The notes below the pieces were generated by a model. The model was not told the DNA's origin, did no database searches, and saw only the letters and a program-made list of their open reading frames with translations. Shown here piece by piece: positions 41,242 through 48,266 of a stretch of 64,000 nt of DNA. This stretch comes from an uncultured Porphyromonadaceae bacterium (lineage in GTDB: Bacteria; Bacteroidota; Bacteroidia; Bacteroidales; Muribaculaceae). The position numbers and the translations under genes are program-made. Every line of letters starts with the position of its first letter. Position 1 is the stretch's first letter. The stretch spans positions 37,249 through 101,248 of the forward strand of contig CAMNRO010000005.1 of the NCBI GenBank assembly GCA_946553045.1, given 5' to 3'.

Positions 41242-43227
41242 ATGTCTGTATCCCGCCGCGCCCTTTCCGAGGGCGAAATCAGAATCCTCGAAAGCCGGGG
41301 CTGCTCCGCGCAGGACTGGAGCAAAGTCATCGTTGCCGACGGCTTCGATCCGTTGAAAATCAAGAATGTGACATTTTCAGGCGAAGTCTCCCTCGGACGC
41401 TTCGACGGTGTTTTCCATCGCCCCGGAGGCCTTGAGCGCCCCGCCGGCATATCCGACGCCACTCTCCACAACGTGAGCGTAGGCGACGGTGTGTATATCG
41501 CCAAAGTCTCCAACTATATCGCCAATTACGACATTGCCGACGGCGTCTATATCGACAATATCGGCCTGCTCGTCGGCACTCTCGACTCCACCTTCGGCAT
41601 CGGCACCGAAGTGTCGGTGCTCAACGAGACCGGTGGCCGCGAAGTGCCTATCTATGAGCACATGTCGGCTCAGACGGCATATCTCGTAGCCATGTACCGC
41701 CACCGCAGCGAGCTTATCCGCCGCCTGGTCACCATGGTAAAGGTGCATGCCGACCGCAACTTCGGCAAGCGCGGCAGCATAGGCCGCGGCTGCGAGATTG
41801 TAAACGCCGGAGCCATCAACAACGTAAATATCGGCGAATATGCCCGAATCAAGGGTGTGGCGCGCCTCACCGACGGCACCATCTCCTCCGTCAAGGCCGA
41901 CCCCGTCTTCGTTGGCCGCGACGTCATTGCCGAAGGCTTCATATTCGCCTCGGGCGCGAAGGTCGACGACGGCGCCGTAATCACACACTGCTTCGTCGGC
42001 CAGGCATCGCAGCTGTCGCACCTCTTCTCGGCGCACGACTCGCTCTTCTTCGCCAACTGCGCGTGCGAGAACGGCGAGGCGGCCGCTATTTTCGGAGGAC
42101 CCTACACCGTCACGATGCACAAATCGAGCCTCCTCATCGCCGGCATGTTCTCATTCCTCAACGCCGGTTCGGGCTCCAACCAGAGCAACCATATGTACAA
42201 GCTCGGGCCTATCCACCAGGGAGTGGTGGAGCGCGGATCCAAGACCACCAGCGACTCATACATACTCTGGCCTGCTAAAATCGGCGCGTTCTCGCTGGTG
42301 ATGGGTCGTCATGTCAACCACCCCGACACATCGCGCCTGCCATTCTCATACCTCATTGAAAGCCATGGCGACTCTTTCCTTGTGCCCGGCGTCAATCTGC
42401 GTAGCGTGGGCACTATCCGCGACGCCCAGAAATGGCCGCGCCGCGACCGTCGCCGCGACACCGAGCTGCTCGACAATATCAATTTCAACCTTCTAAGCCC
42501 CTATACAGTCGGCAAGATGATGGACGGCATAAAGCTGCTCAACGAGCTCGAACGCACTGCCGGCCTCACTGCCAACCGCTTCGCATTCCAGACCATGACC
42601 ATCGAGGCGCACGCCCTCCGCAAAGGACGCGAGTACTACGGCATGGCAATCGACAAGTTCATGGGCAACTCCGTGATTCACCGCCTCGGGCGCACGCCTG
42701 TGGAGAGCGACCAGGAGCTGCGCGCGCGCCTCGCACCCACGCATGCCGCCGGCGAGGGCAAATGGGTGGATATATGCGGGCTGTTCGCGCCTAAGGCCGA
42801 AATAGACCGTCTGTGCGCCGATATTGTCGACGGAACCATCGCCACGCTCGAAGACCTCGAACAGAGATGGCGCCGCCTCCATGCCGACTACTACGACATG
42901 GAGTGGACATGGGTGGCCGCGCACCTGCAGCGATGGTGCGGAAAGAGCGTCGGCGAGCTCACACGCGCCGATGTCGCCGAAATCGTCACCCGCTGGCTCG
43001 AAAGCGTCACAACGCTCGACCGCATGCTCCTCGACGACGCCGCCAAGGAATATTCGCTCACCTCGCGCACCGGTTTCGGCATTGACGACCCCGACGAGGA
43101 CGCCGACGAAGACTTCATCAACGTCCGCGGCGAGTTCAATTCCGACCCCTTCGTAAAAATGGTGAAAGAGCACATCGAGAAAAAAAGCGCCCTCGGCGCC
43201 GACGCCCTCGGCCTGCTGGGCTTCTAG
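41242..43227 (+). CDS. DUF4954 family protein (left-handed beta-helix-like)
   Basis: This 661-residue protein has hexapeptide-like stretches in its N-terminal two thirds (VSVGDGVYIAKVSNYIANYDIADGVYIDNIG and GSIGRGCEIVNAGAINNVNIGEYARI), suggesting a left-handed beta helix as in acyltransferases. A later helical region contains TAGLTANRFAFQTMTIEAHALRKGREYYG. The sequence matches DUF4954, a large Bacteroidota/Spirochaete family of unknown function, sometimes described as UDP-GlcNAc acyltransferase-like. The last residues (LGLLGF) are encoded by the first octamer of a large array. It is a single gene. Confidence 0.82.
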   Translation: MSVSRRALSEGEIRILESRGCSAQDWSKVIVADGFDPLKIKNVTFSGEVSLGRFDGVFHRPGGLERPAGISDATLHNVSVGDGVYIAKVSNYIANYDIADGVYIDNIGLLVGTLDSTFGIGTEVSVLNETGGREVPIYEHMSAQTAYLVAMYRHRSELIRRLVTMVKVHADRNFGKRGSIGRGCEIVNAGAINNVNIGEYARIKGVARLTDGTISSVKADPVFVGRDVIAEGFIFASGAKVDDGAVITHCFVGQASQLSHLFSAHDSLFFANCACENGEAAAIFGGPYTVTMHKSSLLIAGMFSFLNAGSGSNQSNHMYKLGPIHQGVVERGSKTTSDSYILWPAKIGAFSLVMGRHVNHPDTSRLPFSYLIESHGDSFLVPGVNLRSVGTIRDAQKWPRRDRRRDTELLDNINFNLLSPYTVGKMMDGIKLLNELERTAGLTANRFAFQTMTIEAHALRKGREYYGMAIDKFMGNSVIHRLGRTPVESDQELRARLAPTHAAGEGKWVDICGLFAPKAEIDRLCADIVDGTIATLEDLEQRWRRLHADYYDMEWTWVAAHLQRWCGKSVGELTRADVAEIVTRWLESVTTLDRMLLDDAAKEYSLTSRTGFGIDDPDEDADEDFINVRGEFNSDPFVKMVKEHIEKKSALGADALGLLGF

Positions 43228-43392
43228 GCTGCTGGGCAGTTGGGCTGTTGGGCTGACGGGCTGACAGGCAGTTGGGCTGACGGGCAGTTGGGCTGACGGG
43301 CAAAAAGGGTCTTTAAGGTATTTAAAGACTTTAAGGTCCTTAACCGCCCAGCCGCCCGTCAGCCCAACAGCCCAATCGCCCATCAGCCCAAA
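43213..43392. repeat. Composite array (12 octamers, four 9-mers, 6 inverted octamers) between convergent genes
   Basis: Twelve in-phase octamers (ctgctggg, cttctagg, cagttggg, ctgacggg and others) run 43213-43308 and include the DUF4954 stop. Four 9-mers (gtctttaag, gtatttaaa, gactttaag, gtccttaac) fill 43309-43344. Six inverted octamers (cgcccagc, cgcccgtc, agcccaac and so on) fill 43345-43392 and end 1 nt from the stop of the opposite gene. The arms can form one long hairpin serving both genes. Confidence 0.9.
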
Positions 43393-43393
43393 A

Positions 43394-43801
43394 TCATCGG
43401 CCGCGCTGAGAGTTGTTGCTGCTGCCGGGGGTGCGCGGAGGCGTAGAGGGCACCGTCACCGACGGCAGGCCGCCGTTGCCGGGGCGCATACTGCCGTTGG
43501 GGGCTGTTGTCGGAATGCCGTTCATCGGCGGGCGCACCTGCGGTTGGTTGTTGTTTTGCGGAGGTCGGGCCGGGCCAGGGCCTATGCCTGTCATCGGCGG
43601 ACGCGGCGGCCGTGCAATCGGGGGAGAGTAGAGCGGGTAATCCCAATCCCAGCCGACATTGCCCCAGGGGTATCCATAGTAGCCGTTGCCGTAGTAATAA
43701 GGATTGTACGGGCCCGAATCGACATCGACTCCGAAGCCGAGGTCGGCACATGCGGCCATCAGAAACGCCGCTACGGGTATGAGTAATAGTTTCGCTTTCA
43801 T
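43394..43801 (-). CDS. Pro/Gly/Asn-rich lipoprotein of unknown function
   Basis: This 135-residue protein has a clear lipoprotein signal (MKAKLLLIPVAAFLMAACAD; lipobox MAAC). A Tyr/Gly/Trp-rich stretch (NPYYYGNGYYGYPWGNVGWD) follows, then a Pro/Arg/Asn-rich disordered tail. I recognise no catalytic domain. The composition suggests a flexible surface or periplasmic lipoprotein. The reading frame is supported by the signal peptide and the low-complexity but coherent composition. It converges on DUF4954 across a composite array. Confidence 0.65.
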   Translation of the reverse strand: MKAKLLLIPVAAFLMAACADLGFGVDVDSGPYNPYYYGNGYYGYPWGNVGWDWDYPLYSPPIARPPRPPMTGIGPGPARPPQNNNQPQVRPPMNGIPTTAPNGSMRPGNGGLPSVTVPSTPPRTPGSSNNSQRGR

Positions 43802-43829
43802 GATAATTATATAACAAATGAAAGGGCGT

Positions 43830-43861
43830 TTTGGTGATGGCGGAATTAATTGCTAATTTTG
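43830..43861 (+). promoter_or_regulatory. Leaderless-type promoter of the DUF3822-rsmD operon
   Basis: TTTG at 43830-43833 and TAATTTTG at 43854-43861 are 20 nt apart. Only 6 nt separate the -7 box from the ATG at 43868, so the transcript would start at or next to the A of the start codon. Confidence 0.65.
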
Positions 43862-43867
43862 CAATCT

Positions 43868-44692
43868 ATGGAACAACCGGAAATTTCCAATCCTTCACTG
43901 TGGCGCCTTCTGCTGATGATTGATGGCTCGGCCATACGCGCCGTTGCCCTCAGCACTGTCGACGACGTACAGACAGTGGCTTTCAACGTGCCTTTCGACC
44001 CGACCGCCGCCGGATTTCTGGCGGCCGTAGAGGAGGCCGTCTACGCAGTGCCTTTGCTGACAGCCGATTTTGCCTCTGTAGACATACTTGTCGATACTCG
44101 CCATTACCTCGTGGCCCCCGCCGGACTCGGCTCAGCGGCCATCGAAGAAAGTGCCCGCTACTGCTGCCTGGCCGAAGAGGGCGAAATAGTGCTGACCGAC
44201 GAGTTTGTCGGCCAAAGCCTCGCCGTTGCCTGGCCTTGCCCCGAAGAACTGTCCAACTTCCTCGCCCGCACATTCCGCAACCCGCGTGTGTGCTGCCGCA
44301 TAACGCCCCTGCTGAAGTATATCGGCGCGAAAAACGAAGGAGGCAACGCCGCCAAGCTATACGCCCATCTCACTGGCGGAGTAAGCCCTGCCGTAGACCT
44401 CCTGGTCTTCGGACGCGACGGCTCTCTGCGCCTCTGCGCCACAAAAGACGCCCCGTCTGTGGCCGATGCCGCATACTGGGTGATGGCTGCCGCCCGCGAG
44501 GCCGGGCTCGACCCCGCCGCCGACAGTATCTACCTCTGCGGCGACACCTCGGCACGCCTGGCCCTTGCTCCCGAGCTCGGCCGCTATGCCGCCAATGTGC
44601 TGCCTTTCATATTTCCTTCGGCTGCCCTGCGGGGCGGACACGACGCCCTTAAGGCCCCACTTCCATTGATTCTGATACCCCTATGCGAATAA
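43868..44692 (+). CDS. DUF3822 family protein
   Basis: This 274-residue protein resembles DUF3822, a Bacteroidota family with an actin-like/ASKHA-type fold according to general annotation. Blocks include LMIDGSAIRAVAL at the N terminus, FASVDILVDTRHYLVAPAGL and DSIYLCGDTSARLALAPELG. Function is unknown. The upstream TTG (43850) would lie before the -7 box, so the ATG at 43868 is chosen. It overlaps rsmD by 10 nt, and the DUF3822-rsmD pairing is common in Bacteroidota. The transcript is probably leaderless. Confidence 0.8.
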   Translation: MEQPEISNPSLWRLLLMIDGSAIRAVALSTVDDVQTVAFNVPFDPTAAGFLAAVEEAVYAVPLLTADFASVDILVDTRHYLVAPAGLGSAAIEESARYCCLAEEGEIVLTDEFVGQSLAVAWPCPEELSNFLARTFRNPRVCCRITPLLKYIGAKNEGGNAAKLYAHLTGGVSPAVDLLVFGRDGSLRLCATKDAPSVADAAYWVMAAAREAGLDPAADSIYLCGDTSARLALAPELGRYAANVLPFIFPSAALRGGHDALKAPLPLILIPLCE

Positions 44693-45231
44693 TAAGAGGA
44701 AAATACGGCCGTCGACGTTTCGACGTGCCCACAAATATTACAGCGAGGCCTACGACCGACTTCGCCCGCGAGAATATATTCAACGTCATCGAGAATATCG
44801 CCGACATAGAAGGCGCCGACACCCTCGATCTCTTTGCCGGAACGGGTGCCGTCACTTTCGAGTTTCTCAGTCGCGAATGCCGCACGGCAACAGCCGTGGA
44901 AAAGGCCTCGACGCAGCAGCGCTTCATTCAGAAAGTGGCCGGCGAGCTTGGCGCAACCAATCTCAACCTCGTGCGTGGCGACGCTCTCCGATACCTCGAA
45001 GGTGCGTCGCAGAGTTTCGACATTGTCTTTGCCGACCCGCCATACGACATGCCCGGATTTGCCGAAATACCTGGCAAAATCCTCGCATCGCGCGTGGTGA
45101 AGCCCGGCACACTCGTCATCGTGGAGCACTCGAAAAAGCACGACTTCTCAGCGCTCCCCGGCTTCTTCGACCACCGCGCATACGGCTCCGTCAACTTCTC
45201 GCTCTTCCGAGTAGGCGGATTAGGAGATTAG
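44683..45231 (+). CDS. rsmD: 16S rRNA (guanine(966)-N(2))-methyltransferase
   Basis: This 182-residue Rossmann-fold methyltransferase modifies G966 of 16S rRNA using SAM. It shows MRIIRGKYGRRRFDVP at the N terminus, the SAM loop LDLFAGTGAVTFEFLSR and the catalytic FADPPYDMPGFAE. It overlaps the DUF3822 gene by 10 nt. The last residues VGGLGD and the stop are encoded by octamer-array units (cggattag, gagattag), so the end of the protein has been taken over by the array. Confidence 0.94.
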   Translation: MRIIRGKYGRRRFDVPTNITARPTTDFARENIFNVIENIADIEGADTLDLFAGTGAVTFEFLSRECRTATAVEKASTQQRFIQKVAGELGATNLNLVRGDALRYLEGASQSFDIVFADPPYDMPGFAEIPGKILASRVVKPGTLVIVEHSKKHDFSALPGFFDHRAYGSVNFSLFRVGGLGD

Positions 45232-45343
45232 GAAATTAGGAAGTTAAGATATTAGGAGGATATGAAATTAGGAGGATAGGAGGGTAGGAAGTTAGGAAGA
45301 TAGGAAGATAAGAAATCAGGAGGGTAGGGGGATAGGAAGGGTA
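45208..45343 (+). repeat. Sixteen-unit octamer array overlapping the rsmD stop codon
   Basis: From 45216 to 45343 sixteen octamers stay in strict phase (cggattag, gagattag, gaaattag, gaagttaa, gatattag, gaggatat and so on). A related octamer precedes them at 45208-45215. The second in-phase unit ends exactly with the TAG stop of rsmD (45229-45231), so 16 or more coding bases are array. Confidence 0.9.
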
Positions 45344-45409
45344 TTAAGGATAATTGGCGGTTGAGCCGTCGGTCTCTTTTTCAGAATTATAGAATATAAG
45401 GTATAAATG

Positions 45410-45505
45410 AATCCTCCCACCCTCCTAATCTCCTATACACCTAATATCTTAATATCTTAACCTCCTACCCTCTTAATCTCCTAATCTCATACCCTCCCAA
45501 CCTCC
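45410..45505 (-). repeat. Twelve-unit inverted octamer array before the structured RNA
   Basis: Twelve units in phase (aatcctcc, caccctcc, taatctcc, tatacacc, taatatct twice, taacctcc and so on) lie in opposite orientation to the rsmD array. The pair can form a hairpin with a loop of about 66 nt. The unit count of twelve equals that at 8812-8907 and 43213-43308. Confidence 0.88.
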
Positions 45506-45515
45506 TAAATAAACA

Positions 45516-45542
45516 TTTGTGTATAAAAGAGTGTTATACTTA
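45516..45542 (+). promoter_or_regulatory. Possible promoter of the structured RNA
   Basis: TTTG at 45516-45519 is a candidate -33 box and TATACTTA at 45535-45542 a poor -7 box (15-nt gap). The match is weak and is reported only because a terminator-bounded RNA follows. Confidence 0.25.
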
Positions 45543-45546
45543 CAAA

Positions 45547-45714
45547 GCCGGAGATTTGATGCCTGATGGCATCGCGGGATTGTAATCCCTCTCTCCTTCG
45601 GAAGGCTGAAAGTGCCACCGGCGATTCCTCTCTCCAAATCTCGCGGCCGCAGATACATATATACGACAAGCGCCCGAAACTGTTCCGCCAGTTTCGGGCG
45701 CTTGCGTTTTTTTG
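45547..45714 (+). ncRNA. Structured RNA candidate with its own terminator, between rsmD and upp
   Basis: A closing stem pairs 45551-45558 (GAGATTTG) with 45635-45642 (CAAATCTC). It is extended by GCCG (45547-45550) with CGGC (45644-45647) around a bulged G. Inside are ATGCC-TGAT-GGCAT, GGGATTGTAATCCC, CCTT-CGG-AAGG and GCC-ACC-GGC hairpins, so the whole is a ~100-nt multibranch fold. A 16-bp terminator stem follows 19 nt later. No coding frame fits. It is not a tRNA (no proper anticodon or T arms). A 6S-like RNA is one possibility, because a closed stem with an internal open region is present, but I cannot name the family. An RNA-gene search would decide. Confidence 0.6.
45667..45714 (+). terminator. 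Intrinsic terminator of the structured RNA
   Basis: Arms CAAGCGCCCGAAACTG (45667-45682) and CAGTTTCGGGCGCTTG (45689-45704) pair perfectly over 16 bp with a 6-nt loop. A run of seven T follows on the plus strand only, which assigns the preceding RNA to the plus strand. Confidence 0.92.
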
Positions 45715-45718
45715 TTTT

Positions 45719-45858
45719 TGGGGGTTAGTGGTTAGTGGTTAGAGGTTAGTGGTTAGAGGTTGGCGGGGTGTGGTTAGAGTGGTGGAAGGAAATGGCCCAA
45801 CCGCTCGTCAGCTCAACCGCCCGTCAGCCCGTCAGCCCAGCCGCCCAATCGCCCAACA
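45719..45858. repeat. Heptamer array then eight inverted octamers ending at the upp stop codon
   Basis: ggttagt/ggttaga heptamers fill about 45724-45765. Eight in-phase octamers (gcccaacc, gctcgtca, gctcaacc, gcccgtca twice, gcccagcc, gcccaatc, gcccaaca) fill 45795-45858. The last base of the array directly touches the upp stop codon (45859-45861, TGA on the minus strand). Confidence 0.88.
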
Positions 45859-46512
45859 TCACTCTTTGGTGCCGTAGGCGAGGTCGCCGGCGTCGCCGAG
45901 ACCGGGCACGATATAGCTGTGAGCGTTGATTTTATCGTCGATGACGCCTACCCACAGTTCTGCGTCCTCAGGCATTACCCCTTGCAGATAGTCGACCGCC
46001 TGCTGCGAGGCGATGACCGACGCAACATGCAGCTTCGCGGGCGTTCCCTTGGTGAGAAGAGCCTTGTAGCTCAGCTCCATCGAGGCGCCGGTGGCGAGCA
46101 TGGGGTCGCAGAGAATCAGCGTCTTGCCTTCAAGACGCGGCGATGCGAGATACTCTATGAGAATATCGAAATTCTCCTTCTCCTTATATTTGCGGTAGGC
46201 CGATACGAAGGCATTTTCCGCATTGTCGAGATAGCGGAGGAAGCCCTGATGGAAGGGCACGCCGGCGCGGAAGATAGTGGCCAGCACCAGCGGCTCGCTT
46301 ATCACCTGGCACGGGGCCTCGACGCCGAGAGGAGTCGTAATCTGCTCGGTCTTGTATTCGAGACCCTTGCTTATCTCATATGCGAAGATTTCGCCGAGTC
46401 GCTCAAGATTTCGGCGGAAGCGCAGGCGGTCGCCCTGCACGTTGATGTCGCGCATTTCGGCCAGATACTGGCTCACCAGCGACGGCTGTTCGGCAAAATT
46501 ATGTACTTTCAT
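45859..46512 (-). CDS. upp: Uracil phosphoribosyltransferase
   Basis: This 217-residue enzyme makes UMP from uracil and PRPP in pyrimidine salvage. The PRPP loop is TLILCDPMLATGASMELSYK. The uracil-binding end is YIVPGLGDAGDLAYGT, conserved in UPRTases. VLATIFRAGVPFHQGFL is the other active-site block. Length is normal. It is a single gene. An octamer array begins at the base after its stop codon. Confidence 0.95.
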   Translation of the reverse strand: MKVHNFAEQPSLVSQYLAEMRDINVQGDRLRFRRNLERLGEIFAYEISKGLEYKTEQITTPLGVEAPCQVISEPLVLATIFRAGVPFHQGFLRYLDNAENAFVSAYRKYKEKENFDILIEYLASPRLEGKTLILCDPMLATGASMELSYKALLTKGTPAKLHVASVIASQQAVDYLQGVMPEDAELWVGVIDDKINAHSYIVPGLGDAGDLAYGTKE

Positions 46513-46522
46513 AGTATTATGT

Positions 46523-46622
46523 CAACATTAAGAAGTTTTCTAAAGTTTAAATAAAAGAGTCAAGACAATCAGTCGCAAGTACTATTGTCTTAACTCTTTA
46601 AACTTTAGACTCTAAACTTAAA
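46523..46622. repeat. Inverted AT-rich repeats between upp and the M48 protease gene
   Basis: The words ctaaagtttaaataaaagag and tcaagacaat (46541-46570) face inverted attgtcttaactctttaaac and tttagactct words (46583-46612). They form an imperfect hairpin of 20-30 bp arms covering nearly the entire gap. Confidence 0.65.
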
Positions 46623-46623
46623 A

Positions 46624-47406
46624 TTATAGTCCGTCTTTGGCGGCCCGCTTCTCCATGCGCTCTATGCGCTTGTCGAGTTCGGGGTGAGTGGAGAACAGCT
46701 GATTGATTTTTGAGGTCTTGGAGGCGCCTGCTTCCTGCTCCATCTGCTGAAGCTTCTTGAAAGCCAGAGCCATTGCCAGCGGGTTCTTGCCGTGCGACTT
46801 CAGGAACTCATAGCCATAGTCGTCGGCCTCGTCCTCGTGCTTGCGCGAGTACTTTGCGCTTGCCAGGGCTTCGCCGAGCGAGCCGAGCTGCGAATCGGTG
46901 AGAGTAGCCACCTTGTTGCTCGAAGAGGCCACGGCGTCTTTGAGAGCCGAAGTCAGAAGAGCCTGCTTCATAGAGCTCTTGGAGTGTTTCTTGGCGATAT
47001 GGCCGATTTCGTGGCCGATTACGCCGAGGAGCTCATCGTCGCTCATGATGTCCATCAGCGAGGAGAACACGCGTATGCTGCCGTCGGGGCATGCGAAGGC
47101 GTTCACGTCGATAACGTCGTAAACCTTGAAGTTCAGTGGGATACCTTCTACCGAAGTCATGCCTGCGGTGATAGAGTCGAGGCGCTTGGTGTAGGGATTG
47201 TCGGCGGGGGTGACAGGATTGTTCTTGTCCATCCAGTCGATATATTCCTTCACATACTGGGCCATGTCGGCGTCAGAAAGGGTGAGGGCCTGGGCGGCCT
47301 TGCCTACGGCCTTGAGACCGCGGCCGACATTGAACTGGGCATTTGCTGTAAGAGGAAGTGTCATCGCAACTACCGCAGCAAGTGCAAATATAAATCTCTT
47401 AACCAT
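46624..47406 (-). CDS. M48 family metallopeptidase, exported
   Basis: This 260-residue protein has a cleavable signal peptide (FIFALAAVVAMTLPLTANAQ). The M48 zinc motif HEIGH is in LLGVIGHEIGHIAKKHSKSS near residue 138. A second metal-ligand region is HEDEADDYGYEFLKSHG. It resembles YfgC/LoiP-like periplasmic Zn proteases that handle misfolded outer-membrane proteins. The preceding block VNAFACPDGSIRVFSSLMDIMS is typical of this branch. It is encoded downstream of yebC, separated by a hairpin array. Confidence 0.9.
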   Translation of the reverse strand: MVKRFIFALAAVVAMTLPLTANAQFNVGRGLKAVGKAAQALTLSDADMAQYVKEYIDWMDKNNPVTPADNPYTKRLDSITAGMTSVEGIPLNFKVYDVIDVNAFACPDGSIRVFSSLMDIMSDDELLGVIGHEIGHIAKKHSKSSMKQALLTSALKDAVASSSNKVATLTDSQLGSLGEALASAKYSRKHEDEADDYGYEFLKSHGKNPLAMALAFKKLQQMEQEAGASKTSKINQLFSTHPELDKRIERMEKRAAKDGL

Positions 47407-47411
47407 ATGAG

Positions 47412-47488
47412 GGGAATTCGTAGTTAGAAGTTAGTAGTTAGTAGTTGGGGCAACAACTCCTAACTTCTAACTTGTAATTTGTAACTTT
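47412..47488. repeat. Inverted arrays between yebC and the M48 protease gene
   Basis: gtagttagaagttagtagtt words (47421-47446) face inverted aactcctaacttctaacttg and gtaatttgta words (47454-47484) across a very short loop. They give a hairpin of about 25 bp that starts just beyond the yebC stop. Confidence 0.7.
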
Positions 47489-47493
47489 TGTGA

Positions 47494-48228
47494 CTATTCT
47501 TCTTCGCGCATGTTGTGGAACACGTTCTGCACGTCTTCGTCGTCTTCGAGCTTCTCGAGGAGCTTGTTGATGCTCTCGCGCTGCTCGGGGGTCACGTCCT
47601 TGAGGTCGTTGGGAATGCGTTCGAATTCAGAGCTGATGATTTCGTAGCCGTTTTCTTCGAGATACTTCTGAATGTTCGAATATTCCTCGAAAGCGCCGTA
47701 GAGCACCACCTGCTCGTTGCCGTTCTCGTCCTCGTCGTGTCCGAGCTCGTCTACACCGTAGTCAATCAGTTCGAGTTCGAGGTCATCGAGGCTCACGCCT
47801 TCGCTGGGCTTGATACGGAACACGCATTTGTGCTCGAACAGGAATGTGAGCGAGCCCTGAGTGCCGAGCGAACCGCCGTGCTTGTTGAAGTAAGAACGCA
47901 CGTTGGCTACGGTGCGGGTATTGTTGTCGGTGGCAGCCTCCACGAATATGGCGATACCGAAGGGGCCGTATCCTTCATACGAAATTTCCTTGTAGTCGCC
48001 CGAGTCCTTCTCGGTGGCTTTCTTGATGGCACGTTCTACGGTGTCCTTGGGCATGTTCGCAGCCTTGGCGTTCTGCATAAGAGCGCGCAGACGGGGGTTG
48101 GTGTCGGGGTCGGGACCGCCAGCCTTGGCAGCGATGGTTATTTCCTTGCCTATGCGCGTGAAAGTGCGCGACATGTTGCCCCAGCGTTTGAGCTTGCGGG
48201 CTTTGCGGTATTCAAATGCTCTTCCCAT
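47494..48228 (-). CDS. YebC/PmpR family DNA-binding regulatory protein
   Basis: This 244-residue three-domain protein begins MGRAFEYRKARKLKRWGNMS, with GGPDPDTNPRLRALMQNAKAANMPKDTVERAI in the first domain and YEGYGPFGIAIFVEAATDN in the second. It is the YebC type. Members bind DNA as regulators, and more recently YebC proteins were linked to easing ribosome stalling at proline-rich stretches. Length is normal. It lies 38 nt after pheT and is probably co-transcribed with it. Confidence 0.94.
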   Translation of the reverse strand: MGRAFEYRKARKLKRWGNMSRTFTRIGKEITIAAKAGGPDPDTNPRLRALMQNAKAANMPKDTVERAIKKATEKDSGDYKEISYEGYGPFGIAIFVEAATDNNTRTVANVRSYFNKHGGSLGTQGSLTFLFEHKCVFRIKPSEGVSLDDLELELIDYGVDELGHDEDENGNEQVVLYGAFEEYSNIQKYLEENGYEIISSEFERIPNDLKDVTPEQRESINKLLEKLEDDEDVQNVFHNMREEE

Positions 48229-48266
48229 GGTAGAGTTTTGTGACGTTTATTTGGTTGTTTTCTGAA

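Noticed and set aside
45600..45625. String resembling part of an FMN riboswitch (GGCTGAAAGTGCCACCGGCG)
   Set aside because: Only one of the conserved RFN segments is present, the rest of the RNA is too short, and the next gene on that strand is not a riboflavin gene.
45547..45647. Possible tRNA
   Set aside because: The anticodon-like hairpin has a 6-nt or 2-nt loop, and no T-arm with GTTCRA or CCA end is present.
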